Assembly (NCBI GenBank): GCA_016208765.1
Contig: JACQXK010000009.1
Span: forward strand, 182,255 to 217,741
DNA from: Candidatus Omnitrophota bacterium
Lineage (GTDB): Bacteria > Omnitrophota > Gorgyraeia > Gygaellales > Profunditerraquicolaceae
Direction: 5' to 3'
DNA: 35,487 bases
Position numbers and translations under genes: made by a program. The notes under the pieces are model-generated. The model had not been told where the DNA came from. It did no database searches and saw only the letters and a list, made by a program, of their open reading frames with translations. Positions 1 to 6,882 of the stretch are shown piece after piece; the first letter of the stretch is position 1, and every line of letters starts with the position of its first letter.

Positions 1-1125
1 GTTTAATTTAAGGTAATCTTTGGGTACTTTAAGTTTTCCTTTTGAAGCCCGGGCGATAAAATTTCCTCTTCCTTTATCCAGAAGAAAAATTGTTGCCTGC
101 TTTACACGCACGTGTTTAGTAATAATGGCAACAATGAGATTAAGCAGCTTGTCAAGTTTTCTGACGCTAATCATACCTAAAGAAGCGGCTTTCAGGGTTT
201 GATGATATTCGTATTTTTTATGGAAGAGGAATTTGTCCGTGAGGATGGTTAAAAGGCGGTCGAGCGGCTTTACCGATAAAACGATAATGAGTACTCCGAT
301 CATAGTAATCCCAAAAACCCTGATATCCAGAACATTATGGATTACGCTTTGGCCGAAAAGAATAACAACAAAACTAAAGAGTCCGAGACAAAGGCTGTAG
401 GTAAGCCCGTAAATTACGGTTTTGCGGAAGATTAAATTTATATCCATGAGCCGGTGTTTTAGGATAGCGTAAGTAATAATAAAGGCATATAGCGGAACCC
501 CAAAGGTAGCGTAAGGATTAAAGAAGCGAAGGGTTATATTGTAGACATACTGAAAATTAGAGGAGGCAGAGAAGAAACCGATAAATGTGCCTAAAAGCAC
601 ATATTTTAATTGATTTGCCCTGAGCCCCGTTGAGGTTTTATATCCTTCGTAGAGGTTATAAAAGCTAAAGACAAGTAATGTAATATAAAAAATAAGGAAA
701 AAATGGTAAGCTATTCCGGGCCGGAACATATAGTTAACATTTGGTAAGAATATTACTGATTTAATAAATAATCGAGAAAAAAGGAGTAAGAGGAAGATCA
801 AGCAGCCGGAATATGCAAAGAGAATTATTTTTCTGTGCTCCTTTTCATTTTCTACAATAGCGTACGTAAAATGCAGAAAAACGCAGGGGATGATAACTAC
901 GAAGGCCTGTAAAATCCTTGCCCAAAGAATTGCTTCATCAGGAGTCTTGGCAAAGCTCATCTGCGCATGAGAAAAACTCCAGAGGGCGACTGAAGTAGTA
1001 AACGTGGCAAACATAAATCCTGACTTGGTGCGGTAGGCCTTTAGAAAAACGATAATGCCTAAGGAAAGGCTGGTGAAAGAGGTAAGGTAAAGCGCTAAAC
1101 GGTAGAAAAGAAGATAGTAATTCAT
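1..1125 (-). CDS. Membrane sensor histidine kinase, N-terminal part (cut by window edge)
   Basis: Reading leftward from an ATG at 1125, the frame is open for 375 codons to the window edge. The first roughly 240 residues are very hydrophobic, with about seven to eight membrane segments and short loops rich in aromatic residues. This matches the 7TM sensor region found at the N-terminus of some histidine kinases (HisKA_7TM type). From about residue 310 the sequence becomes soluble and looks like the start of a GAF domain (KLDKLLNLIV, then RVKQATIFLLD). The kinase core should lie left of the window, so the call rests on the N-terminal architecture and the partner gene. The start codon overlaps the stop of the receiver gene in an ATGA, so the two are translationally coupled. 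A 7TM-GAF-GGDEF protein is an alternative. Confidence 0.72.
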   Translation of the reverse strand, partial: MNYYLLFYRLALYLTSFTSLSLGIIVFLKAYRTKSGFMFATFTTSVALWSFSHAQMSFAKTPDEAILWARILQAFVVIIPCVFLHFTYAIVENEKEHRKIILFAYSGCLIFLLLLFSRLFIKSVIFLPNVNYMFRPGIAYHFFLIFYITLLVFSFYNLYEGYKTSTGLRANQLKYVLLGTFIGFFSASSNFQYVYNITLRFFNPYATFGVPLYAFIITYAILKHRLMDINLIFRKTVIYGLTYSLCLGLFSFVVILFGQSVIHNVLDIRVFGITMIGVLIIVLSVKPLDRLLTILTDKFLFHKKYEYHQTLKAASLGMISVRKLDKLLNLIVAIITKHVRVKQATIFLLDKGRGNFIARASKGKLKVPKDYLKLN

Positions 1126-1487
1126 TTCTTTTTAAGCAGCTTCTTTACAGTTTCCTTCAGATCTTTAGCTTCAAATGGTTTGACAATGTAGTCTAGGGCG
1201 CCTAATTGAATCGCGTCCTTGGCCACATCGGTATATTGATATCCTGTAATAAAAAGCACTTTTGTCTGCGGCCTGAGGCGCACAATCTCTTTTAGAGCTT
1301 CAATACCGTTAAGCCGCGGCATTTTAATATCTAAGAGCACTAAGTCCGGGCATTCTTTCTCGGTTAATTGAACTGCTTCCTCGCCGTCACAGGCGAGGAT
1401 AAGCTTATAGTCATCTTCAAGGATAAGTTTTAAAGATTCCCGCAAACCTTCCGAATCATCGCAGATAAGTATTTTTTGCTTTGGCAT
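1122..1487 (-). CDS. CheY-like response regulator, receiver domain only
   Basis: This is a 121-residue stand-alone receiver domain. The acidic pair D10-D11 binds Mg2+, D53 in LLDIKMPRLNG is the phospho-acceptor, T81 is the switch residue and K103 precedes the conserved proline. Every catalytic position of the family is present. There is no output domain, so signalling must go through a protein contact, as in CheY or Spo0F. The start is an ATG with an AAAGGA motif nine bases upstream. It sits 21 bp after the XRE-cupin gene and overlaps the sensor kinase by 4 bp, so it is very probably the partner of that kinase. Confidence 0.9.
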   Translation of the reverse strand: MPKQKILICDDSEGLRESLKLILEDDYKLILACDGEEAVQLTEKECPDLVLLDIKMPRLNGIEALKEIVRLRPQTKVLFITGYQYTDVAKDAIQLGALDYIVKPFEAKDLKETVKKLLKKK

Positions 1488-1508
1488 GGCAAATATCCTT
1501 TCTTTTTA

Positions 1509-2060
1509 TTAAAGCGCAGCAGGAGAAGAGACCCTGAGGCACTTGGCTGTAGACTTAGCGGTATTTTTAAGTTTGTGAGGAAGCGACGCGTCAAAGTAAA
1601 TACTTTCGCCTTTTTTCAGTCTGCTTGTTTTATTATTAATTATTACTTCAACTATTCCCCCTAATACAAAAAGAAACTGTTCGGTTCCTATTGGTTTTTG
1701 TTCTATATGAGTAGAAGTATTTTTCTCTAATTTCAACAGTTCCGGCAGCATATTATGTTTTGTGGCTTGGCTGAGCAGGATTTGAGAAATAGCCCTTTCA
1801 TTATAATAGAAGATGTCGCTTGTTTGTTTCTTGTTGGTATTTACCTGAGCTTCTAAATATTCCGGTTCATCAAAGCTCTTATAAAGTAAAGAGAGGCTGA
1901 TTCTTAGAGCAGAGGCAATTTTACGGTGGGTTTCAATAGTGCCAGTAAGAAGCCCCTTTTCAATCTTGCTTATGGTTGTATAGTTTAACCCAGAGCGTTT
2001 GGCAAGTTCTGCCTGCGTCATACTGCCGCGCAGTTTCTTTATGATTTGGCCGATATGCAT
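1509..2060 (-). CDS. XRE-family regulator with C-terminal cupin domain
   Basis: The protein has 183 residues. An N-terminal helix-turn-helix (residues 2-60, with TQAELAKRSGLNYTTISKIEKG) is followed by a linker and a C-terminal cupin_2 barrel (about residues 110-180, with FLFVLGGIVEVIINN and the turn LKKGESIYFDASLPHKL). XRE-cupin proteins bind DNA and usually sense a small ligand through the cupin. I chose the ATG at 2060 over one ten codons upstream because AGGAAGGA lies just before it. It is the first gene of the operon with the receiver and sensor kinase. It probably controls itself and the divergent small ORFs through the palindromes between the two promoters. The ligand is unknown. Confidence 0.85.
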   Translation of the reverse strand: MHIGQIIKKLRGSMTQAELAKRSGLNYTTISKIEKGLLTGTIETHRKIASALRISLSLLYKSFDEPEYLEAQVNTNKKQTSDIFYYNERAISQILLSQATKHNMLPELLKLEKNTSTHIEQKPIGTEQFLFVLGGIVEVIINNKTSRLKKGESIYFDASLPHKLKNTAKSTAKCLRVSSPAAL

Positions 2061-2081
2061 TTTATCCTTCCTTTCGCTTAA

Positions 2082-2149
2082 ATTATACACTATGATTTTC
2101 TTTTTGTCAAGCCTAAACTTGACAAAGTATCAAGTATGTGCTATACTTG
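2082..2149. promoter_or_regulatory. Back-to-back sigma70 promoters with two palindromic operators
   Basis: Leftward promoter: TTGACA (complement of 2105-2110), 17-bp spacer, TATAAT (complement of 2082-2087); both hexamers match consensus perfectly. Rightward promoter: TTGACA (2119-2124), 17-bp spacer, TATACT (2142-2147). The two -35 boxes sit inside one perfect palindrome with 9-bp arms (TTTGTCAAG at 2103-2111, CTTGACAAA at 2118-2126). A second palindrome with 7-bp arms (CAAGTAT at 2131-2137, ATACTTG at 2143-2149) covers the rightward -10. These are natural operator candidates for the XRE-cupin protein encoded next to them. Confidence 0.82.
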
Positions 2150-2171
2150 CTTTACAAAGAAAGGAAAGCCA

Positions 2172-2312
2172 ATGAAACTAATATTTTTATCCACGCTGGT
2201 TTTTAGATTCTCGAGAATGAAGATTAAAAAGACAAAAAGGTCTTTGGAGAAATTCTTGGGAGATAATTACCCAGTGATCAATCAGTCAAGAAAAGCCATT
2301 TTATTTCGCTAA
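2172..2312 (+). CDS. Small basic ORF, 46 residues, unknown
   Basis: This is a 46-residue reading frame starting 24 bp after the strong rightward promoter, with the ribosome-binding sequence AAGGAAA five bases before the ATG. The N-terminus is short and hydrophobic (MKLIFLSTLVF) and the rest is rich in Lys and Arg (MKIKKTKRSLEKF). The promoter, ribosome site and start are well ordered, so it is probably translated. I do not recognise the family. It may be the regulated target of the divergent XRE-cupin regulator, or a leader peptide for the next ORF. Confidence 0.5.
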   Translation: MKLIFLSTLVFRFSRMKIKKTKRSLEKFLGDNYPVINQSRKAILFR

Positions 2313-2326
2313 TCCAATCTAGAACT

Positions 2327-2494
2327 ATGGAAAAAGACGAAATAAGCTATGACGAAAAAGAAATTTTAGAAGGCTGGCGTATGGTCAAAAGACACCGCAA
2401 AGGCCATCTCTACGCCATTTTAAAGTCCGACGGCACACAGTTTTATCTCGAAATCACCCCGGCTAAGGAAGGTAAAGTTGTTCATCCGAGGTAA
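2327..2494 (+). CDS. Small charged ORF, 55 residues, unknown
   Basis: This 55-residue frame begins 14 bp after the previous small ORF ends. Its composition is protein-like (MEKDEISYDEKEILEGWRMV, then KGHLYAILKSDGTQFYLEIT). The alternating pattern suggests a small beta-sheet, as if the chain were a helix followed by a three-stranded sheet. No ribosome-binding sequence is visible, so it would depend on translational coupling with the upstream ORF. I know no family for it. Confidence 0.5.
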   Translation: MEKDEISYDEKEILEGWRMVKRHRKGHLYAILKSDGTQFYLEITPAKEGKVVHPR

Positions 2495-2550
2495 ATACGT
2501 CTAATTGGGTTTCCAGTCAGCTCTCCTTAAAAATAAAAAATAAAAAAAAC

Positions 2551-2579
2551 TTGACAAAGATAAAATCATAAGGTAACAT
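2551..2579 (+). promoter_or_regulatory. Sigma70-like promoter of the leader RNA
   Basis: TTGACA at 2551-2556 is followed by a 17-bp spacer and TAACAT at 2574-2579. It lies in an A-rich stretch after the small ORFs. Transcription would start near 2586, about 100 bases before the terminator hairpin at 2646-2687. Confidence 0.6.
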
Positions 2580-2585
2580 TAAAAT

Positions 2586-2690
2586 TGAAGTTAAGTAGAT
2601 TTTACACAGTCGCTATCACTCGGTCGCAAGACCGGAGAAAAATAGGGCTGGTTTTCTGAAAGCAATTTCAGAGAGCCAGCCTTTTTTATT
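2586..2690 (+). ncRNA. Candidate small RNA or attenuator leader ahead of the replication gene
   Basis: The predicted transcript is about 100 nt. It contains a GNRA-capped stem (CGGTC 2621-2625, loop GCAA, GACCG 2630-2634) and then a long terminator hairpin with a U-tract. An alternative pairing of GACCGG (2630-2635) with CUGGUU (2648-2653, two G-U pairs) would open both hairpins, which is the arrangement expected of an attenuator. It does not look like any riboswitch class I can name. It could be a free sRNA or a conditional leader of the gene at 2704. Confidence 0.45.
2646..2687 (+). terminator. Rho-independent terminator
   Basis: GGCTGG (2646-2651) pairs with CCAGCC (2676-2681). An inner stem of TCTGAAA with TTTCAGA is capped by GCAA, and TTTTTT follows at 2682-2687. 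It ends only 16 bp before the next start codon, so it either ends a separate small RNA or gates transcription into the replication gene. Confidence 0.85.
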
Positions 2691-2703
2691 TATCTTTTTT
2701 CCT

Positions 2704-3078
2704 ATGGAGCAAAATTATTCGCAGCCCGGTGGGGGCTACACAAAGATTAACAACAATGTTTTAGAAGAGCTTTACAAGTCTCCTTTTAATGGTACTCAGA
2801 TTCGGGCTATTCTTGTCATAAGCAGAATGACTTGGGGGTTTCATAAGGATAGCAGGTCCTTTAGCTATGGCTGGCTGGCAAAAGCGGCAAATCTTGACAA
2901 ACGTAATCTCAGAAGGGCAATCAGCTTGCTTGTTCAGGCCAATGTTATTATAAAAGATAAAACAGGCCGTTGGAACAAGTTTGCCATAAACCAAGCTCAT
3001 ACATCTTGGGAGTTGTGGAAAACTCATGGCAACAAGAGGGCTAAATCGTCCCTACATAAGGGGCAAGGTAACCCCTAA
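2704..3078 (+). CDS. Phage replication protein O N-terminal-like winged-helix protein
   Basis: The 124-residue protein matches the DNA-binding N-terminus of the phage replication protein O family. It shows YTKINNNVLEELYKSPFNGT, a region near MTWGFHKDS, and a helix-turn-helix in WLAKAANLDKRNLRRAISLL followed by the wing (NVIIKDKTGRW). In phages this domain binds the origin and recruits helicase; stand-alone versions occur on mobile elements. No ribosome-binding sequence is visible before the ATG. After the TAA at 3076-3078 the same frame stays open for 29 codons to 3168 with typical family tail composition (KEGEFVPGKELKK, then a CTCEFC cluster), so the stop may be a nonsense mutation. It belongs to the integrase-bearing element. 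Confidence 0.72.
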   Translation: MEQNYSQPGGGYTKINNNVLEELYKSPFNGTQIRAILVISRMTWGFHKDSRSFSYGWLAKAANLDKRNLRRAISLLVQANVIIKDKTGRWNKFAINQAHTSWELWKTHGNKRAKSSLHKGQGNP

Positions 3079-3201
3079 AAAGAGGGCGAGTTTGTCCCTG
3101 GTAAAGAATTAAAGAAAATAAATAAAAAAATAGTAGTAAATAAATGTACCTGTGAATTCTGTGGATAAGTTTAGAAAATCGTTATTGATATTTTAAGATT
3201 A

Positions 3202-3339
3202 ATGAAAGAGAAAGATTTAAAGTTTAGAGAAAGAATTTTGATAAAACTAATCCTTAAAGCATCCCTAAAGAAGAAAAAAAGACTTAAGAATGCTTTTTCG
3301 GAAGAACCACATACTCTTGTGGCTCAAAATATGAATTGA
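3202..3339 (+). CDS. Possible small basic ORF, 45 residues
   Basis: This frame runs from an ATG at 3202 to a TGA at 3337-3339. It encodes a very basic helix (KEKDLKFRERILIKLILKAS, then KKKKRLKNAF). No good ribosome-binding sequence precedes it. It fills the gap between the replication-like gene and the HTH gene. The region is AT-rich, so a chance frame is a real possibility. Confidence 0.25.
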   Translation: MKEKDLKFRERILIKLILKASLKKKKRLKNAFSEEPHTLVAQNMN

Positions 3340-3363
3340 CATATAAGAATGGTATGCTATAGT
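3336..3363 (+). promoter_or_regulatory. Promoter of the HTH-integrase operon, probably leaderless
   Basis: TTGACA at 3336-3341, a 16-bp spacer, and TATAGT at 3358-3363. The ATG of the HTH gene starts only 7 bases after the -10 box, so the predicted first transcribed base falls on or next to the start codon. TATGCT occurs twice around the -10 (3353-3358 and 3363-3368), a possible site for the HTH protein itself. Confidence 0.65.
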
Positions 3364-3370
3364 ATGCTTT

Positions 3371-3556
3371 ATGAATGATTTGATTAAGAAATTAGAAGCT
3401 TACCGGTTAGAAAATAGGATTAGCCAGGAGGACTTAGCTGACAAGTTAAAAGTTTCTTTTTCAACAGTCAATCGATGGCTTAATTGGAGAACTGAACCAA
3501 ACAAGATCCAAAGTTATCATATTAAGAGATTGCTAGAAAAACGAGGTAGCAAATGA
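3371..3556 (+). CDS. Small XRE-type helix-turn-helix protein of the mobile element
   Basis: The 61-residue protein is one helix-turn-helix domain (LENRISQEDLADKLKVSFST, then VNRWLNWRTEPNK). It resembles small regulators that sit directly upstream of large serine recombinases. Its TGA overlaps the recombinase ATG in an ATGA, so the two are translationally coupled. No ribosome-binding site is present and the promoter -10 is 7 bases upstream, which fits leaderless translation. It could repress integrase expression or act as a directionality factor; the sequence does not decide between these. Confidence 0.78.
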   Translation: MNDLIKKLEAYRLENRISQEDLADKLKVSFSTVNRWLNWRTEPNKIQSYHIKRLLEKRGSK

Positions 3557-5112
3557 GGTGTGGTTTATATATCCGGGTTTCAACTGATATGCAGAAGGAA
3601 AAAGGTGAATCTTTAGAGGTTCAGCTTAAAAGACTCAAAGCCTATGTTGATTCTAAAGAAGACTGGATTATAGCTGAAATCTATAAAGATGCCGGAATAT
3701 CTGCCAAGAATACCAACAGGCCTGAGTTTAGCAGAATGCTTGAAGATATTGAGCAAGATAAAATAGACGCTATTCTTTGTACTAAACTAGACAGGGTATT
3801 CCGGAACACCAAAGATTTTTTAAATACGACTGATGATTTCGAAAAAAGGAATATTAAATTTGTATGTTTAGAGGGTAGCATTGATACTTCTACACCTGCA
3901 GGCAGGGTATTCTCTACGATGAGAGCAGCGTTTGCGCAATTTGAAAGGGAAACTACAGCCGAGAGGGTAAGAGATGTTATGCGTTCTCGTGCAGAAGAAG
4001 GTAAATGGAACGGCGGGATAAGTCCCTTTGGTTATTATTCCGAGAATAAAGAAATCAAAATTAATACTGAAGAAGCGAAAGTAATTAAAGAAATCTATGC
4101 TTTATATCTGGAACATAGGTCTATCAGGCACATTGTACATCATTTTAATGCGGGTGGAATTAAGACTAGGAGAGGTGATTTATGGTCACCGACTTCCATA
4201 AGGAGAATGCTAACTAATCCTTTTTATTATGGAATCGTAACTTATAGTAAAAGAAGCCATACTTATTCCGGAGAACTCAAAAGAAATAAAAAACCTATTT
4301 TCAGTAATGGGAGACATCCGCCGATTATTTCTAAAGAACTTTTTGATAATGTCCAAACAATAATCAAAGAGCAAAGCAAAGAGGCCCCTAAAGCCAACGC
4401 TAAGTATCTTTTAACTGGTATTGTTTACTGTACCGTTTGTGGCTCAAGGATGCATGGTATGGCCAATCGGAGGTCAAGGAAAGTACACAAATATTATAGA
4501 TGTTCCGGATATCTTCAGAAAGGGATTGCCAAGTGCAAAGGTAATGCTATTAGGGTAGATAATTTAGAAGGTTCAATTATCGGGGATCTAAAAAATTTCT
4601 CTGTAAACTCCAACAGACTAAAAGATGCATTAAAAGAAGTAACAAAAATTAATTCGGATAACTCTGGTGTAGCAAAAGAAAGGCTTAATTGTTTGAGAAA
4701 CCGTTTAGCAAAGATTCAAATCAAGAAACAGAAAATATTCGAATTATATGAAGAAGGAAACATTAACAAGGCTGATTTTTTGAGCCGTAAGGTTTTAGCT
4801 GAAGAGGAAGAATTATTAGTTAATAAAGAGATAGAAGCGTTAGAAAATAAGACTGCTGGAACTGATTTTGATTCCTATGATTTAGAACACACCCTTGGAT
4901 TGTGCAAAGATATGAAAGAAGTCTACGATGAGCTAGATTTGCCGGACAGGAAGGAATTAATCCAAGGTCTTCTTACTGAGATCAACGTTGATAAACATGA
5001 TATAAAATACTCTATACCGGTACAGCCAAAGTTTATTTCTTGTTTGCAAGATTCTGGTTTGTTTGTGAAATCGAGCGCCACGGGCAGGGGTTCATTGCGG
5101 CTACAAACATAA
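3553..5112 (+). CDS. Large serine recombinase (site-specific integrase)
   Basis: The protein has 519 residues, within the usual 450-600 range. The catalytic resolvase domain comes first (residues 1-145): R8 and S10 in YIRVS form the active site, and LDRVFRN and [11 protein letters not shown] carry conserved arginines. The recombinase domain follows (about 155-275, with SPFGYY and the LTNPFYYG motif). Next is a zinc ribbon with C293, C296, C317 and C328, then a coiled coil (about 365-440). Such enzymes make a Ser-DNA bond and recombine short attP and attB sites in one direction. The last 80 bp overlap comM on the other strand, so the integrase C-terminus is encoded across the attachment junction. 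It starts with ATG at 3553, overlapping the HTH gene. Confidence 0.95.
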   Translation: MRCGLYIRVSTDMQKEKGESLEVQLKRLKAYVDSKEDWIIAEIYKDAGISAKNTNRPEFSRMLEDIEQDKIDAILCTKLDRVFRNTKDFLNTTDDFEKRNIKFVCLEGSIDTSTPAGRVFSTMRAAFAQFERETTAERVRDVMRSRAEEGKWNGGISPFGYYSENKEIKINTEEAKVIKEIYALYLEHRSIRHIVHHFNAGGIKTRRGDLWSPTSIRRMLTNPFYYGIVTYSKRSHTYSGELKRNKKPIFSNGRHPPIISKELFDNVQTIIKEQSKEAPKANAKYLLTGIVYCTVCGSRMHGMANRRSRKVHKYYRCSGYLQKGIAKCKGNAIRVDNLEGSIIGDLKNFSVNSNRLKDALKEVTKINSDNSGVAKERLNCLRNRLAKIQIKKQKIFELYEEGNINKADFLSRKVLAEEEELLVNKEIEALENKTAGTDFDSYDLEHTLGLCKDMKEVYDELDLPDRKELIQGLLTEINVDKHDIKYSIPVQPKFISCLQDSGLFVKSSATGRGSLRLQT

Positions 5113-6139
5113 ATGAACAGGGGAAAGTAAGTGTTTTTTGAATGCGCGAGATATGGATTAAGCTGTCTTCTAATGGCTGGCGCAGGGCTTCTAAGCAGTC
5201 GCGCCGGAATTCCGGGAGTTCGTCTAAAAATAATACGCCCTGATGCGCGAGGCTGATTTCTCCGGGTTGCGGTATTGATCCTCCACCGACGAGCGCCACG
5301 CTTGAAATGTTGTGGTGCGGCGAGCGGAATGGCCGGGTCGTCATAATACCTTCCTTGTTTGGCAAAGTCCCCATTACTGAATGAATTTTGGTAATTTCTA
5401 ATGATTCATCTAAAGTTAAATCCGGCATAATGGTTGGGATGCGTTTGGCCAGCATTGTTTTCCCGCTTCCCGGAGGGCCGATCATCAGCACGTTGTGCCC
5501 TCCGGCAACCGCAACTTCTATAGCGCGTTTTGCAAGATATTGGCCTTTAACTTCAGAAAAGTCAACCGGGTAATGCACAATTTTCCTGAATAAAGTATCT
5601 GCATCAAATTTTATCGGTGCTGCGAAAGTCGGATTATGAATAAAATCAACAGCTTGTTTTAAGGAAATAAGCGGCCATGCAGAAATATCCGGGACAATCG
5701 CCGCTTCTTTGGCATTGGCTAAAGGTATTAACAAATTTCTTGTATCTACTTTGGCAATAGCAATGCTGATAGGCAGTGTCCCTCGCACCGGCCTTAATGA
5801 ACCATCCAGGGCCAGTTCTCCGAGAATAAAGTAATTTTTTAATTTGCAAGCATCAAGTTGTTCTGTGGCAGCCAGCACCCCCAAGGCAATGGCCAAGTCA
5901 AAACAAGTACCCTCCTTTTTAATATCAGAGGGGGTGAGGCTTATGGTAATTCTTTCTGCCGGCCATTCAAAGCCGGAATTTTTTATAGCGGATTTGACCC
6001 GTTCTTTACTTTCGCGGATAGCCGTGTCTGCCAGGCCCACCAGGGTTACCGCAGGAAGCCCGCGGGAAACATCTACTTCAATTTCCATAGGATATGCTTC
6101 AATCCCGATTAGCCCAAAACTAAATACTTTTGCCAGCAT
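5033..6139 (-). pseudogene. comM: ComM/YifB family Mg-chelatase-like AAA ATPase, C-terminus lost to the insertion
   Basis: The frame gives 368 residues against about 500 in the family. Present are the N-terminal ChlI domain (1-180, with [20 protein letters not shown]), the Walker A loop GPPGSGKT (221-228), [20 protein letters not shown] with the Walker B motif (302-308), and FVAAMNPCP. From residue 354 the sequence ([15 protein letters not shown]) is foreign and antisense to the integrase. The zinc-type cysteines, sensor arginines and C-terminal helical domain are missing. ComM is a hexameric helicase that extends branches during natural transformation. This copy lacks the sensor region and should be inactive while the element is in place. 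The start has AGGAGG 6 bases upstream, and a promoter at 6160-6188 points into it. Confidence 0.9.
5085..5102. other. Attachment-site junction of the integrated element in comM
   Basis: Read on the minus strand, comM is intact up to GCCGCAATGAACCCCTGCCC (codons A-A-M-N-P-C-P). There it leaves the family consensus, which normally continues C-G-Y/F with TGCGGC. Sequence to the left is integrase coding DNA. The crossover therefore lies near 5085-5095. A second copy of the core is not visible in the 5 kb to the left, which is unsurprising because serine integrase cores can be very short. Confidence 0.65.
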
Positions 6140-6159
6140 GTGCTCCTCCTTTTGTGGTT

Positions 6160-6188
6160 CCTATATTAATAGACACCTGAATTGTCAA
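6160..6188 (-). promoter_or_regulatory. Promoter of comM
   Basis: On the minus strand TTGACA (complement of 6183-6188), a 17-bp spacer and TATAGG (complement of 6160-6165) precede the AGGAGG ribosome site and ATG of comM. It is divergent from the promoter at 6239-6267. Confidence 0.65.
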
Positions 6189-6238
6189 AATCTAACAAAG
6201 ATTTTCTGAAAATCTGCCAAAATTTAGCAGAAAAAGGC

Positions 6239-6267
6239 TTGCATTTTATTGGTTGACTAAATATAAT
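6239..6267 (+). promoter_or_regulatory. Promoter of the 6274-9652 operon, probably leaderless
   Basis: TTGCAT at 6239-6244, a 17-bp spacer and a perfect TATAAT at 6262-6267. The ATG at 6274 begins 7 bases after the -10 box, which is the expected transcription start. No Shine-Dalgarno sequence is present, so the first gene is probably read from a leaderless mRNA. Confidence 0.65.
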
Positions 6268-6273
6268 ACCACT

Positions 6274-6882
6274 ATGGAAAAAGAGCTGTTTAAGAAGAAC
6301 CTGACAGCCGGGCTCATTATTATCACCTTGTTTTCTCTGTTAAGCCTGGCTTTTAGCTTGAAACAAAAATACGATTTAATGGTTAACTTAAATCAGGCAA
6401 AGGTGCAAATAACCGGGCTTGTTGAAGAGAAACAAAACCTTTTGACATCATTAGAGAAAGAGAAAGAATCAAACTCAAAACTTTCCCAGGAGAAAGCTGA
6501 ACTCAAGGGCTATCTGAAAGCCGGAAAAAGCCGTTTGTCAAAGCTGTTTGGCTCTTATTCAGTTTCTAAAACTGAGTTGGAACAATTAAATTCAAAATTC
6601 GGCCTGCTAAAGGCAGAGAATATTGCTTTACGAGAAGACAGGCAGGATTTATCCCGTGAAAATGAAATTTTACAGACAAGGCTAAGCTCTATTGTAGAAT
6701 TGCGTCGGGCGATCAAGGAATTAAAAATACAGGCACACAGGGTGGTAAGGAAGGTTCAGGCGGCCTCGCGCGCCAATACAACTGCAGATGGAAACCGCGG
6801 ATATATCATGAAAGAAGAGAAAAAAACAAGCGTCCCTGTAAAAGTTAAGATAGAAGTAGTTCCCGCCCAGAAAAAAGAATAA
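6274..6882 (+). CDS. Membrane-anchored coiled-coil protein, unknown function
   Basis: The 202-residue protein has one membrane helix near the N-terminus (about residues 11-29, LTAGLIIITLFSLLSLAF) and then a long heptad-rich coiled coil (about 32-155, rich in Glu, Lys, Leu and Gln). The tail is basic (KKTSVPVKVKIEVVP). The topology suggests a periplasmic coiled coil held in the inner membrane. I prefer the ATG at 6274 to a TTG at 6253, because the TTG lies inside the promoter. Its stop overlaps the next ATG by one base (TAATG). The family is not recognised; its neighbours suggest an envelope role. Confidence 0.7.
   Translation: MEKELFKKNLTAGLIIITLFSLLSLAFSLKQKYDLMVNLNQAKVQITGLVEEKQNLLTSLEKEKESNSKLSQEKAELKGYLKAGKSRLSKLFGSYSVSKTELEQLNSKFGLLKAENIALREDRQDLSRENEILQTRLSSIVELRRAIKELKIQAHRVVRKVQAASRANTTADGNRGYIMKEEKKTSVPVKVKIEVVPAQKKE

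Noticed and set aside
2586-2690. Known riboswitch (c-di-GMP, fluoride or guanidine type) in the leader
   Set aside because: Key conserved bases of those classes are absent; only promoter, GNRA stem and terminator can be supported.
5085-5102. Possible tRNA gene as integration target
   Set aside because: No cloverleaf can be drawn; the target is clearly comM coding sequence.
5844-6209. 121-codon plus-strand frame over the comM 5' end
   Set aside because: Antisense to the conserved ComM reading frame, which has promoter, ribosome site and family motifs.
6253-6273. TTG start for the coiled-coil gene at 6253
   Set aside because: It lies upstream of the -10 box (6262-6267), so it would not be in the transcript.
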